Below are positions 19,190-28,569 of a stretch of 64,000 bases of DNA, in pieces. This DNA is from Pseudomonas putida. GTDB lineage: Bacteria > Pseudomonadota > Gammaproteobacteria > Pseudomonadales > Pseudomonadaceae. Under the pieces are notes generated by a model, which worked only from the letters and a program-made list of their open reading frames with translations, did not search any database and was not told where the DNA came from. The stretch is taken from NCBI RefSeq assembly GCF_025905425.1, contig NZ_CP109603.1, positions 186,001 through 250,000 of the forward strand, given 5' to 3'. How positions within the stretch are numbered: position 1 is the stretch's first letter; every line of letters starts with the position of its first letter. The position numbers were made by a program, and so were the translations under genes.

Positions 19190-20200
19190 ATGTATTCTAG
19201 ATCGTTGTTGTGCCTGCTAGCTGCTTCCCTGTGCGCCGCGCCCGCGTTTGCCGACACCGTGTGGATGAAAAACGGTGACCGCCTCAGTGGCAAGATCAAA
19301 GTCTTCGACGGCGGCAAACTGCTGCTGGAGACCCCTTATGGCGGGTCTATCGCGCTGGACTGGAAAGAAGTCCAAACCCTGGAAAGCGACCAGGAAATGC
19401 TGGTCAAGCAGGACGCCTACAGCGGCGAGCGGGCCAAGTCGCTGAAGGCCGCCGAAGCCGGCAAGGTCACCCTGGCCAATGGCGAGGCGCCCAAGACCGT
19501 CGACCTGGCCAGCATCGAGCAGATCATGAAGCCCAAGCCTGTGGTTGAGGACCTGGTCTGGAAAGGCAATGTCGATGTCGCCCTGGACTACAAGCGTGCC
19601 GAGAATGACACCGACGACTACGACGTCAGCTTCAAGACCACCGCCCGTCACGGCCGCTGGCGGCACAACGCCGAGGGCGAATACAACCGCGAGACCAAGG
19701 ACGACGTCACCACCACCGACAACTGGAGCGCCGAGTACGCGCTGGACCGCTTCATCACCGAGAAATGGTTCTGGCAGGGGCGCATGGAGTACAAGCGCGA
19801 CCGCATCGAAGACCTGGCACGCCAGCGTACTGTGGGTACCGGCCCGGGCTACCAGTTCTGGGACGACGAACTGGGCGCGTTCTCGCTGGGTTCGCTGGTC
19901 AACCGTACCGACTTCGAATACCAGGATGGCGCCAAGGACAACTTCTATTCCGCAGCGGTCAAGTGGGACTACACCCGCTACCTGATCGGCAAGAACGTGC
20001 AGTTGTTCACCAATGGCGAACTCGCCAAGCCGCTGGGCAACGTGGCCGACTACTCGCTGGATGCCGAGGTTGGCCTGCGCTACAAAGTCACTGAATGGGC
20101 CTCGCTCAACCTCAAGGCGGAGAAGGACATCATCAGCGGCACACGTGACAGTGACCTGGACAAGACCCGCTATACCGCAGGCTTTGGCGTGACCTGGTAA
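19190..20200 (+). CDS. DUF481-family outer-membrane protein
   Basis: A 336-residue exported protein. Residues 1-21 are a signal peptide ending APAFA before DTVWMKNGDRLSGKI. The N-terminal part (about 22-115) looks like a small beta domain; residues from about 120 form DUF481, an alternating amphipathic pattern typical of outer-membrane beta barrels, finishing with aromatic residue W (FGVTW). E. coli YdiY is a related salt-induced protein of unknown role. The ATG at 19190 begins the signal peptide; codons upstream to 19085 have no export character. Confidence 0.85.
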   Translation: MYSRSLLCLLAASLCAAPAFADTVWMKNGDRLSGKIKVFDGGKLLLETPYGGSIALDWKEVQTLESDQEMLVKQDAYSGERAKSLKAAEAGKVTLANGEAPKTVDLASIEQIMKPKPVVEDLVWKGNVDVALDYKRAENDTDDYDVSFKTTARHGRWRHNAEGEYNRETKDDVTTTDNWSAEYALDRFITEKWFWQGRMEYKRDRIEDLARQRTVGTGPGYQFWDDELGAFSLGSLVNRTDFEYQDGAKDNFYSAAVKWDYTRYLIGKNVQLFTNGELAKPLGNVADYSLDAEVGLRYKVTEWASLNLKAEKDIISGTRDSDLDKTRYTAGFGVTW

Positions 20201-20290
20201 CGTAGGCGCAAGGGTGAAGCCACCGGTGGCAGCGGCGGGTGATTATGCTTATCTTGTCACCCATTCAGTCCGCTGCCAGGAGCGCCTTTC

Positions 20291-21022
20291 GTGAGTACCA
20301 AAGCCATCCGCCCCGCCCGGGAACTGCTGCTCAAGGAATACCGCGGCGTGCTCTCGACCCATTCCAAGTCCATGCCCGGTTTCCCGTTTGGCTCGGTCGT
20401 GCCGTATTGCCTGGATGCGCAGGGCAACCCTCTGATCCTCATCAGCCGCATCGCCCAACACACCCACAACCTGCAAAAAGACCCTAAGTGCTCGCTGCTG
20501 GTCGGTGAACGCGAAGCAGAGGATGTGCAGGCGGTCGGCCGCCTCACGGTGATGGCCGAAGCGCACAAGGTGGTGGATGACGCCGCCATCGAAGCTGCGG
20601 CCGAGCGCTACTACCGGTACTTCCCCGACGCTGCCGACTACCACAAAGCCCACGACTTCGACTTCTGGGTGCTGCAGCCGGTGCGCCACCGCTACATCGG
20701 CGGCTTTGGCGCCATCCACTGGCTTGACCATGTGACCTTGGCCAACCCGTTCGCGGGCAAGGCCGAGGCCAGCATGATCGAGCACATGAACAGCGATCAC
20801 GCCAATGCCATCGCCCACTACGTCGAACTGACCGACCTGCCAGGCACTGTGCCTGCGCAAATGGTCGGTATCGACAGCGAAGGCATGCACTTGCGCATTG
20901 GTCAGGCGGTGCATTGGCTGCCATTCCCGAGCCCGTGCAATACGCCGACACAAGTACGCGAAGCCCTGGTATTGCTGGCGCGTGCCGACCAGTGGCCGGT
21001 TGCTGCTGAAGTCGAGGGTTGA
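20291..21022 (+). CDS. HugZ-family / pyridoxamine-phosphate-oxidase-like protein
   Basis: A 243-residue cytoplasmic protein with a split-barrel FMN-binding-type domain (about 10-150; YRGVLSTHSKSMPGFPFGSVVPY) followed by a DUF2470 domain (MIEHMNSDHANAIAHYVEL). Relatives include HugZ/HutZ heme-degrading enzymes, but many members have no tested activity, so heme use is a family inference. The start is GTG at 20291, preceded by AGGAGCG; the first ATG in frame would remove the conserved N-terminus. Confidence 0.82.
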   Translation: MSTKAIRPARELLLKEYRGVLSTHSKSMPGFPFGSVVPYCLDAQGNPLILISRIAQHTHNLQKDPKCSLLVGEREAEDVQAVGRLTVMAEAHKVVDDAAIEAAAERYYRYFPDAADYHKAHDFDFWVLQPVRHRYIGGFGAIHWLDHVTLANPFAGKAEASMIEHMNSDHANAIAHYVELTDLPGTVPAQMVGIDSEGMHLRIGQAVHWLPFPSPCNTPTQVREALVLLARADQWPVAAEVEG

Positions 21023-21087
21023 AATTGGGAGCACGCGCATCCATCTGAGGTCTTATTGGAAGGTTCTCTTCCGTCGAGGAATCTTTG

Positions 21088-21552
21088 ATGCGTGCTTTTC
21101 TACTGTTGTTTCTGCTTTTTCCTGTGCTGGAGCTGTTTGTCTTCGTCAAGGTCAGTGCGGCCATCGGGTTTTTCCCGGCGCTGCTGCTGATTATCGCTGG
21201 CTCCGCTCTGGGTGTGCTGGTAATGCGGGTGGCCGGGCTGGCCACCGCACTGCGTGCCCGTGAAAGCCTGCAGCGCGGCGAACTGCCCGCTGAGGACATG
21301 TTCCAGGGGATGATGCTGGCGGTGGGTGGCGGCTTGCTGCTGTTGCCGGGTTTCATCAGCGATGTGCTGGGCCTGATCTGCCTGTTGCCGTTCACCCGTC
21401 ACCTGGCCGCGCGCAAGATGCGCCAGCGTGCCGAGGAGCAGGCCATGCGCCAGCGGGCGTTTCAGGACGATCCGTTTCAGGCGCAGCCACCTCGTGATGC
21501 CGGCCACCGGCCAAATGTGATCGAGGGCGAGTACGAACGTCGCGACAAGTAA
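21088..21552 (+). CDS. fxsA: FxsA-family cytoplasmic membrane protein
   Basis: A 154-residue inner-membrane protein with hydrophobic segments at about 3-21, 25-45 and 75-95, and the family signature PVLELFVFVKVSAAIGFFPALLLIIAGSALG; the C-terminus is charged and cytoplasmic. E. coli FxsA (YjeG) relieves F-plasmid exclusion of phage T7; its normal role is unclear. As in E. coli it lies directly upstream of groESL. The ATG at 21088 is preceded by CGAGGA. Confidence 0.9.
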   Translation: MRAFLLLFLLFPVLELFVFVKVSAAIGFFPALLLIIAGSALGVLVMRVAGLATALRARESLQRGELPAEDMFQGMMLAVGGGLLLLPGFISDVLGLICLLPFTRHLAARKMRQRAEEQAMRQRAFQDDPFQAQPPRDAGHRPNVIEGEYERRDK

Positions 21553-21559
21553 CAATCCG

Positions 21560-21578
21560 GGGCCGCTTTGCGGCCCCG
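21560..21578. terminator. Short GC-rich hairpin after fxsA
   Basis: GGGGCCGCTTTGCGGCCCC is a 7-bp stem (with a short loop) just downstream of the fxsA stop. It equals the head hairpin of a REP unit without the rest. It may end fxsA transcription before the groESL promoter, but no T run follows. Confidence 0.5.
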
Positions 21579-21624
21579 GCTCTATCTCAGGTTCATCCGC
21601 TAATGAAAAAATTTCCGTATCAAG

Positions 21625-21655
21625 CCTTGTAATTGCATATGGCGGCCTCATGTAT
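21625..21655 (+). promoter_or_regulatory. Candidate sigma32 heat-shock promoter of groESL
   Basis: CCTTGTAA (21625-21632) and CCTCATGTAT (from 21646), with 13 bp between them, resemble the sigma32 elements CTTGAA and CCCCATNT. It would give a leader of about 140 nt before groES. No CIRCE inverted repeat (HrcA operator) is visible, which fits sigma32 control as in other Gammaproteobacteria. Confidence 0.55.
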
Positions 21656-21800
21656 GGGTCACCGCAAGGTTTCTGGTGGCGACACCAGACATAACTCAGG
21701 TGGTTCGCCCCGCGCGGGCCACCCCCGGCAACGCCGGACCGCATCAACCCGCCGGTGTCGATACCGGCCGATGAAAACCACAATTTGGGAGAGATCGACA

Positions 21801-22094
21801 ATGAAGCTTCGTCCTCTGCATGACCGCGTAGTCATCCGTCGCAGCGAAGAAGAATCGAAAACCGCTGGCGGTATCGTCCTGCCGGGTTCGGCCGCTGAAA
21901 AACCAAACCGCGGCGAAGTTGTCGCCGTCGGCACCGGTCGCATCCTGGAAAATGGCGAAGTACGCGCGCTGGCCGTGAAAGTGGGTGACAAAGTGGTTTT
22001 CGGCCCTTACTCGGGCAGCAACACCGTGAAAGTCGACGGCGAAGACCTGCTGGTAATGGCCGAGAACGAGATTCTCGCCGTTATCGAAGGCTGA
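21801..22094 (+). CDS. groES: Co-chaperonin GroES
   Basis: A 97-residue subunit of the heptameric lid that caps GroEL. The sequence [20 protein letters not shown], the mobile loop [22 protein letters not shown] (about residues 20-40) and the roof and C-terminal strand NEILAVIEG are canonical. The gene is 48 bp upstream of groEL in the conserved operon and is preceded by GGGAGAGATCGACA as the ribosome site. Confidence 0.99.
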   Translation: MKLRPLHDRVVIRRSEEESKTAGGIVLPGSAAEKPNRGEVVAVGTGRILENGEVRALAVKVGDKVVFGPYSGSNTVKVDGEDLLVMAENEILAVIEG

Positions 22095-22136
22095 TTTCCC
22101 CGATTTCCCGTTATTCCAAAGAATTTCAAGGATTAA

Positions 22137-23786
<1,650 letters not shown>

Positions 23787-23810
23787 GCCAGCCTTACCCC
23801 CTGCACCATC

Positions 23811-23847
23811 AAAAAGCCCCGGTTCGTGAGAACCGGGGCTTTTTTTG
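23811..23847 (+). terminator. groESL intrinsic terminator
   Basis: AGCCCCGGTTC (23815-23825), loop GTGA, GAACCGGGGCT (23830-23840), then a run of seven T. The A run on the left would let it also work in reverse for the PAP2 gene's convergent transcript. Confidence 0.92.
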
Positions 23848-23889
23848 TGCTTCGGTGCCGATCATTGGGGCCGCAAAGCGGCCCCTCGC

Positions 23890-24618
23890 TCAGGCAACAC
23901 TGCCCTCAACGGCCGGCGCTCCAACCCGCCCTCGCCGATACAGAACCAGATAATACGATCCCAACCCGATCAACCAGCAGAACACCGCCGTCCACACGTT
24001 GTGCGACAAGAAGTGCGCGCCCTGCATCATCCGCCCGGCCGACAGCACCGAACCGGCTATCACCGCCACCACCAGCGCCACCCTGGCCAGCCGCGGGCGC
24101 CGGTCGCGCAGTGCGAAGAACAAGGCGAACAGGCAGAAACCGGTCGCGGCATGCCCCCCCGGCCAGCACAGGCCAGGCTTGTCGGTGGCAGGGCGTGCCT
24201 CCAGCAGTTTGCTGTAGGTTTCCTTGCCACCGAACTGGCTCAGGCTCCAGGGGCACTGCACCTGAGTGACCTTTTTCAGCGGTGTGACGAATGCCGTGGA
24301 CACACTCAGCGCCAGCACCAGGCAGCCCAGTTCTCGGCGCCAGCCGAACAAGCGCGCCCAGAAGAAGCTCAGGGCAAATGTCAGCAGTGCCAACAGCCCC
24401 AACAGGATCACCACCTGCTTGACCCCGTCATGCAGTACGTTCTCCAGCAAGTAGCTGTGACGCCCGATGAATTGCCCGGCGGCCGGGTCGAAGAACAGGT
24501 TGGCCACGTCCATGTCGACCGATGTCAGCTCTAACAGGATCAAGGCCACTGCCGTCACCAGCGGGATGCCCAGGTACAGCCAGAGATTGATCGGCCGAGG
24601 GCGGGTACGTGCGTGCAT
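23890..24618 (-). CDS. PAP2-superfamily membrane phosphatase (ColR-regulon neighbour)
   Basis: A 242-residue inner-membrane enzyme with about six helices. The acid phosphatase motifs are present in variant form: K-KVTQVQCPW for motif 1, CWPGGHAATGF for motif 2 (normally PSGH) and SAGRMMQGAHFLSHNVW for motif 3 (usual final Asp replaced by His-Asn). This is a common CPW/PGGH subfamily that dephosphorylates lipid phosphates such as undecaprenyl- or lipid A-linked groups; the substrate here is unknown. The ATG at 24618 has GGAG 5 bases upstream. A ColR-box-like site sits upstream, and the gene is divergent from colR. Confidence 0.85.
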   Translation of the reverse strand: MHARTRPRPINLWLYLGIPLVTAVALILLELTSVDMDVANLFFDPAAGQFIGRHSYLLENVLHDGVKQVVILLGLLALLTFALSFFWARLFGWRRELGCLVLALSVSTAFVTPLKKVTQVQCPWSLSQFGGKETYSKLLEARPATDKPGLCWPGGHAATGFCLFALFFALRDRRPRLARVALVVAVIAGSVLSAGRMMQGAHFLSHNVWTAVFCWLIGLGSYYLVLYRRGRVGAPAVEGSVA

Positions 24619-24685
24619 GGCGACTCCAGGGGAAAAAAGATCGGGCATTATCGAGTGGCCGCTATCCTGTGTCCGTGAAGGATCA

Positions 24686-24701
24686 GTGAAAAAACTGTCA
24701 A
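24686..24701 (-). promoter_or_regulatory. Candidate ColR box upstream of the PAP2 gene
   Basis: On the minus strand the site reads TTGACAGTTTTTTCAC and lies 68 bp before the PAP2 start codon. It matches the reported ColR consensus as I recall it (YYNA(C/G)NNYTTTTCAC, here with one extra T) and agrees at 13 of 16 positions with the site at 26808. In P. putida the homologous gene is reported to belong to the ColR regulon. Confidence 0.7.
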
Positions 24702-24798
24702 CTCCGGCGAATTTCGCCTGGGGGTGGCACAGTGCAGGCATTGGCCTTAAGCTGCGCCTGCCGCGCACCACAGCGAAGCGCCGCACAAGGAGACCCCG

Positions 24799-25482
24799 AT
24801 GCGCATTCTATTGGTTGAAGACAACCGCGATATCCTTGCCAACCTGGCCGATTACCTGGGCATGAAAGGCTACACCGTCGATTGCGCCCAGGACGGCCTG
24901 TCGGGCTTGCACCTGGCCGCCACCGAGCATTACGACCTGATCGTGCTCGACATCATGTTGCCCGGCATCGATGGCTATACCTTGTGCAAACGCCTGCGCG
25001 AAGACGCTCGGCGTGACACTCCGGTGATCATGCTGACCGCTCGCGATCAACTGGACGACCGCCTGCAAGGCTTCCGCTCCGGGGCCGACGATTACCTGCT
25101 CAAGCCTTTTGCACTGTCAGAGCTGGCCGCCCGTATCGAAGCGGTGCTGCGCCGCGCCCAGGGCGGTGGCCGTCGCACCTTGCAGGTCGCCGACCTGAGC
25201 TACGACCTCGATACCCTGGAGGTCACGCGTCAGGGGCGCCTGCTCAAGCTCAACCCGGTCGGCCTCAAGCTGCTTGCCGTGCTGATGCAGAAAAGCCCGC
25301 ACGTACTGCGTCGCGAGGTACTGGAAGAGGCCCTGTGGGGCGACGACTGCCCTGACAGCGACAGCCTGCGCAGCCATGTGCACCAGCTGCGCCAGGTGAT
25401 CGACAAACCGTTCGAAAAACCGCTGCTGCATACCGTCCATGGCGTCGGCTATCGCCTCGCCGAGGGCCGCGATGGAGTTTAA
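24799..25482 (+). CDS. colR: Two-component response regulator ColR
   Basis: OmpR-family regulator of 227 residues. The receiver domain has Asp51 as phospho-acceptor (VLDIMLPG), acidic Glu7-Asp8, Thr in MLTARD and Lys in LLKPF. The DNA-binding winged helix covers about 135-225 (HVLRREVLEEALWGDD, LRSHVHQLRQVIDKPF). ColR responds to excess zinc, iron and other metals through ColS and controls outer-membrane integrity genes. The last 11 bp overlap colS. Two candidate binding sites lie upstream of the neighbouring units. Confidence 0.96.
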   Translation: MRILLVEDNRDILANLADYLGMKGYTVDCAQDGLSGLHLAATEHYDLIVLDIMLPGIDGYTLCKRLREDARRDTPVIMLTARDQLDDRLQGFRSGADDYLLKPFALSELAARIEAVLRRAQGGGRRTLQVADLSYDLDTLEVTRQGRLLKLNPVGLKLLAVLMQKSPHVLRREVLEEALWGDDCPDSDSLRSHVHQLRQVIDKPFEKPLLHTVHGVGYRLAEGRDGV

Positions 25483-26782
25483 GCAAAGCCTTGCCCAGCG
25501 CATCATCATCGCCTTTGCGTTGATGAGCGCGCTGGTCGCCGGCGCCTTCGCCTTCGGCATTGTCGCCACCGTGCACCTGGTTGAAGAGCGGCTGATTTCC
25601 ACGGTGCTGGGCGGCGATCTGCAACGCCTGCTGCGCATGGACAGCGTGAGCGACTGGAGCCATCGGCCGCGCCCTGACCAGCTGTTCTACTTCAGTGGTG
25701 GGCGTGACGATTTCGAGTTGCCCAAAGACTTGCGCCATCTCAACAGCGGTTTCCATGAAGTGTTTCGCGACCAGCTGTCGTACCACGCGATGGTCGAGAT
25801 CGTTGACGGTCGCCGTTACGTGCTGCTGCAGGACCAGAGCGATTTCGAAGAGCGCGAGCGCGTGCTGTTCGCGGTTGTCGTCGTGGGCTTTGTGCTCAGC
25901 CTGGTACTGGCCGTCATCCTTGGCTGGCTGGTGGCGCGCAGGGTGATGGCACCGGTGATCCGCCTGGCGCGTCAGGTACGCCATCGCGACCAGTTGCTCG
26001 GCCTGGCACCGCCGTTGGCACCCGATTACGCGGCGGACGAAGTGGGCCAGTTGGCGGTAGCCTTCGACGATACCCTGGGCCGCCTGCGCGATGCCTTGAC
26101 CCGTGAGCGGTTGTTCACCAGCGACGTCAGCCACGAACTGCGCACCCCGTTGATGGTGCTGGCCACCTCGTGCGAGCTGCTGATGGAAAACCAGACCCTG
26201 GACCCGCGTGCGCGTAGCCAGGTCGAGCGTGTTGCTCGGGCTACTGAAGAAATGCGCGAGCTGGTCAAGACCTTCCTGATGCTCGCCCGTGCCCAGCGCG
26301 ACGAGGGTGCGGTGGCCTCGCAGGCGACCTTGCGCGAGGTTGCCGACGAACTCACCGGCGTCTGGCGCGATACCATCGAGCAGAAGGGGCTGACCCTTTA
26401 TTTCGATGGGCGCGTCAGTGCAAGCCCGGTGCTGTACAACGCCACCTTCCTGCAATCGGTGATGGGCAACCTGCTGCGCAATGCCGCGCACTACACCGAC
26501 AGCGGTTACATTCGCCTGAGCCTTGAAGCGAATGGGTTCAGTGTTGAGGACAGTGGTGTGGGCATCCCCGAGGAGCAGCGCGAGGCGATGTTCAAACCGT
26601 TCGTGCGCGGTGACGAACGGCGCGGCGAAGGGCTGGGCCTGGGGCTGTCGCTGGTGCAGCGTATCTGTGACGATCAGGGGTGGCGTGTCACCCTGACATC
26701 GACCTTGCCGCACGGCTGCCGCTTCCAGGTGGACCTCAGCAAAAGTGTGGAGAAGGCTGACCCTTCGGCGCTTGTCGAGTAA
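25472..26782 (+). CDS. colS: Metal-sensing histidine kinase ColS
   Basis: Inner-membrane sensor of 436 residues. Two transmembrane segments (about 8-34 and 132-152) enclose a 96-residue periplasmic domain in which the residues reported for P. putida ColS metal sensing stand at the same numbers: His35, Glu38, Glu96, His105, and Glu126-x-x-Glu129. Then HAMP, HisKA with the phospho-acceptor His in DVSHELRTPLMVL, and HATPase (GLGLGLSLVQRI). ATG at 25472 overlaps the end of colR, so the pair is translationally coupled. Confidence 0.97.
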   Translation: MEFKQSLAQRIIIAFALMSALVAGAFAFGIVATVHLVEERLISTVLGGDLQRLLRMDSVSDWSHRPRPDQLFYFSGGRDDFELPKDLRHLNSGFHEVFRDQLSYHAMVEIVDGRRYVLLQDQSDFEERERVLFAVVVVGFVLSLVLAVILGWLVARRVMAPVIRLARQVRHRDQLLGLAPPLAPDYAADEVGQLAVAFDDTLGRLRDALTRERLFTSDVSHELRTPLMVLATSCELLMENQTLDPRARSQVERVARATEEMRELVKTFLMLARAQRDEGAVASQATLREVADELTGVWRDTIEQKGLTLYFDGRVSASPVLYNATFLQSVMGNLLRNAAHYTDSGYIRLSLEANGFSVEDSGVGIPEEQREAMFKPFVRGDERRGEGLGLGLSLVQRICDDQGWRVTLTSTLPHGCRFQVDLSKSVEKADPSALVE

Positions 26783-26807
26783 TGATTTGTAATACCTATC
26801 GAAAGAG

Positions 26808-26823
26808 CTAACACTTTTTTCAC
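26808..26823 (+). promoter_or_regulatory. Candidate ColR box upstream of the LPS-modification operon
   Basis: CTAACACTTTTTTCAC, 67 bp before the methyltransferase ATG. It shares the T(A/G)ACAnTTTTTTCAC core with the site upstream of the PAP2 gene; the two sites face outward from colRS toward the two target units. ColR binding is inferred from the recalled consensus and from the genes' known place in the regulon. Confidence 0.72.
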
Positions 26824-26889
26824 ATTGGCATGACCTGATTCCAACGCTTGGTTACCTAAGGTGAGCGCACTGGAGTCAGGAGATGCCCA

Positions 26890-27570
26890 ATGCGTAGCCC
26901 CATCAAGCTTGAATTTTCCGAGAAATACGACAAAGACCACGCGCGTGAGTATTTTCTCAAGCATCAGGATGGCCTGGCCCGACGCCTTTCCCATAAACGT
27001 GACGAGCAGCTGGCACGTCGCGCACTGGCCTTGGCCGGTGAGCCCGGCCTGGTGCTGGACCTGCCTTGCGGTGCCGGTCGCTTCTGGCCGCTGCTGGCGG
27101 AAAAACCCAATCGGGTGATCATCGGTGCCGACAACTCCGAGGCGATGATCGAGACAGCCTGTGCCGCGCAACCGCCAGAGGTGGTTGCACGGGTACGTCC
27201 CTTGCAGACGTCTGCGTTCGACATCGATTTGCCGGACAACTCGGTAGACAGCATTTTCTGCATGCGATTGTTTCACCACATTGGCGAAGCCGCCCACAGA
27301 AAGACTATTCTTTCGGAATTTCAACGAGTTAGCCGTGATAGTGTGATCCTGTCGTTGTGGGTGGATGGCAACTTCAAAGCCTGGCGACGGAAAAAGCTCG
27401 AGCAGCGCCGTAGCGCCAAGTCTGAACAGGACAATTACCAGAACCGTTTCGTGTTACCAGCAGACACGGTCGAAGAAGAATTCAAGGCAGCCGGTTTCAG
27501 AATTCAGGAACGCTTGGACTTCCTGCCGTTCTATGCCATGTGGCGAGTCTATGTATTGCGCAAGGGGTAG
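26890..27570 (+). CDS. SAM-dependent methyltransferase of the ColRS operon
   Basis: A 226-residue class I methyltransferase: motif I VLDLPCGAGRFWPLL (about residues 55-69), acidic loop VIIGADNSEAMI, motif post-I FDIDLPDNSVDSIFCMRLFHHI. The P. fluorescens homologue (Orf222) and the next gene, wapQ, form an operon regulated by ColRS and needed for outer-membrane function and root colonisation. The methylated substrate is unknown; an LPS core or surface-lipid target is inferred from the neighbour kinase. The first ATG after the ColR box is 26890. Confidence 0.87.
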   Translation: MRSPIKLEFSEKYDKDHAREYFLKHQDGLARRLSHKRDEQLARRALALAGEPGLVLDLPCGAGRFWPLLAEKPNRVIIGADNSEAMIETACAAQPPEVVARVRPLQTSAFDIDLPDNSVDSIFCMRLFHHIGEAAHRKTILSEFQRVSRDSVILSLWVDGNFKAWRRKKLEQRRSAKSEQDNYQNRFVLPADTVEEEFKAAGFRIQERLDFLPFYAMWRVYVLRKG

Positions 27571-27576
27571 TGTTTG

Positions 27577-28278
27577 ATGGCTGTAGCCCAGAATGGGGAG
27601 TCGCGGTTCGATTTTTACTGGCGCCAGCAGGGTGAATGGGTTGAGGAACCCAACCAGCGGCGTGGCGGCGAGAGTGGCGTGCAGCGCCTCAATGACGCCA
27701 GCGGCAAGCTGTTGTATGCCAAGCGCCAGGTCGGGCACATCTACCGCAGCCTGCTCCACCCCTTTGGCCGGCCGACCGTATTGCGTGAACTCGATGCGCT
27801 CAACAGCTTCGAGCAATTGGGTGTGCGTGTACCGCGCATCGTCTTTTGTGGTGCCGAGCGCGATGCCGACCATCAATGGCGGGCGCTGCTGGTCAGCGAA
27901 GCGCTGGATGGCTTTGTCGAACTCGACACCTGGCATGCCGAAGGTGCCCGCGAGCGTTATCCACAGGTGGTGCATGAGCGCATGCTCAAGGACCTGGCCG
28001 ATAACCTGGCGCGCATGCACTTGGGGCATTGGCAGCACGGTTGCCTGTATGGCAAGCATGTCTTCATCAAGGTCATCGGCGAGGGCGAACAGGCCCGGGT
28101 CGAAGTCGCCCTGCTGGACCTGGAGAAGTGTCGGCGGCGCATCAGTTGCCAGCGAGCGGCAGGTAACGACCTGCGTCAGTTGCGCCGCCACTCGTCGTTC
28201 AATGACGCGGAGTGGCAGACATTGCTCTACTTTTACCAGATGGCGTTTGGCAGCGTTGTCAAAGGGTTAGGGCAATGA
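27577..28278 (+). CDS. InaA/WapQ-type lipopolysaccharide kinase family protein
   Basis: A 233-residue protein with the Kdo/heptose kinase fold related to eukaryotic-type kinases: the substrate-lysine region LYAKRQVGHIYRSLLHPFGRPTVLRELDAL, hinge LVSEALDGFVELD, catalytic-loop-like LARMHLGHWQHGCLYGKHVFI and VALLDLEKCRRR. Such kinases phosphorylate inner-core sugars of LPS. The usual HxDLxxxN loop is degenerate (HWQHGCLYGKH), so activity on LPS is not certain. The ATG at 27577 is 6 bp after the methyltransferase stop; the stop overlaps the next ATG. Confidence 0.8.
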   Translation: MAVAQNGESRFDFYWRQQGEWVEEPNQRRGGESGVQRLNDASGKLLYAKRQVGHIYRSLLHPFGRPTVLRELDALNSFEQLGVRVPRIVFCGAERDADHQWRALLVSEALDGFVELDTWHAEGARERYPQVVHERMLKDLADNLARMHLGHWQHGCLYGKHVFIKVIGEGEQARVEVALLDLEKCRRRISCQRAAGNDLRQLRRHSSFNDAEWQTLLYFYQMAFGSVVKGLGQ

Positions 28279-28502
28279 AACTAGAAATCGCTCGAGCTTT
28301 GTTCCTGGTGGCCGGGTTGGCCGTGACCACCGTGGCGGTGGCTGCCTGGGAAGAGCCGAAGCCGATGGTGTTCAGCAAGGCTGAGTTGGCGGACCAGTGC
28401 GCATTGCCACGGGTGGCAAAGCAGCAAGAACAGGCCAAGCCGGATCAGGACCTGTTGCTGTTCCTGTTCGGCATGCGTCAGGGGTTGCGGCCGTTCGGCT
28501 GA
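28275..28502 (+). CDS. Small exported protein of the ColR operon
   Basis: 75 residues, no recognised domain. Residues 1-23 form a signal peptide (ARALFLVAGLAVTTVAVAAW), followed by a short polar segment with a single Cys (DQCALPRVAKQQEQ) and a hydrophobic-aromatic C-terminus LLLFLFGMRQGLRPFG. Location is predicted periplasmic or inner-membrane attached. The ATG overlaps the kinase TGA, so it is translated with the kinase, and the terminator at 28521 closes the operon. Its function is unknown. Confidence 0.8.
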   Translation: MKLEIARALFLVAGLAVTTVAVAAWEEPKPMVFSKAELADQCALPRVAKQQEQAKPDQDLLLFLFGMRQGLRPFG

Positions 28503-28520
28503 GCCCTGATTGAGTGGAAA

Positions 28521-28557
28521 AGCCAGAGGCCCTGCATGGCGGGGCCTCTGGCTTTCT
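28521..28557. terminator. Bidirectional terminator, ColR operon / RND pump
   Basis: AGCCAGAGGCCC (28521-28532) pairs with GGGCCTCTGGCT (28542-28553), loop TGCATGGCG, flanked by A-rich and T-rich stretches. It separates the plus-strand ColR operon from the convergent RND gene. Confidence 0.88.
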
Positions 28558-28569
28558 TGTATGGCTGGT

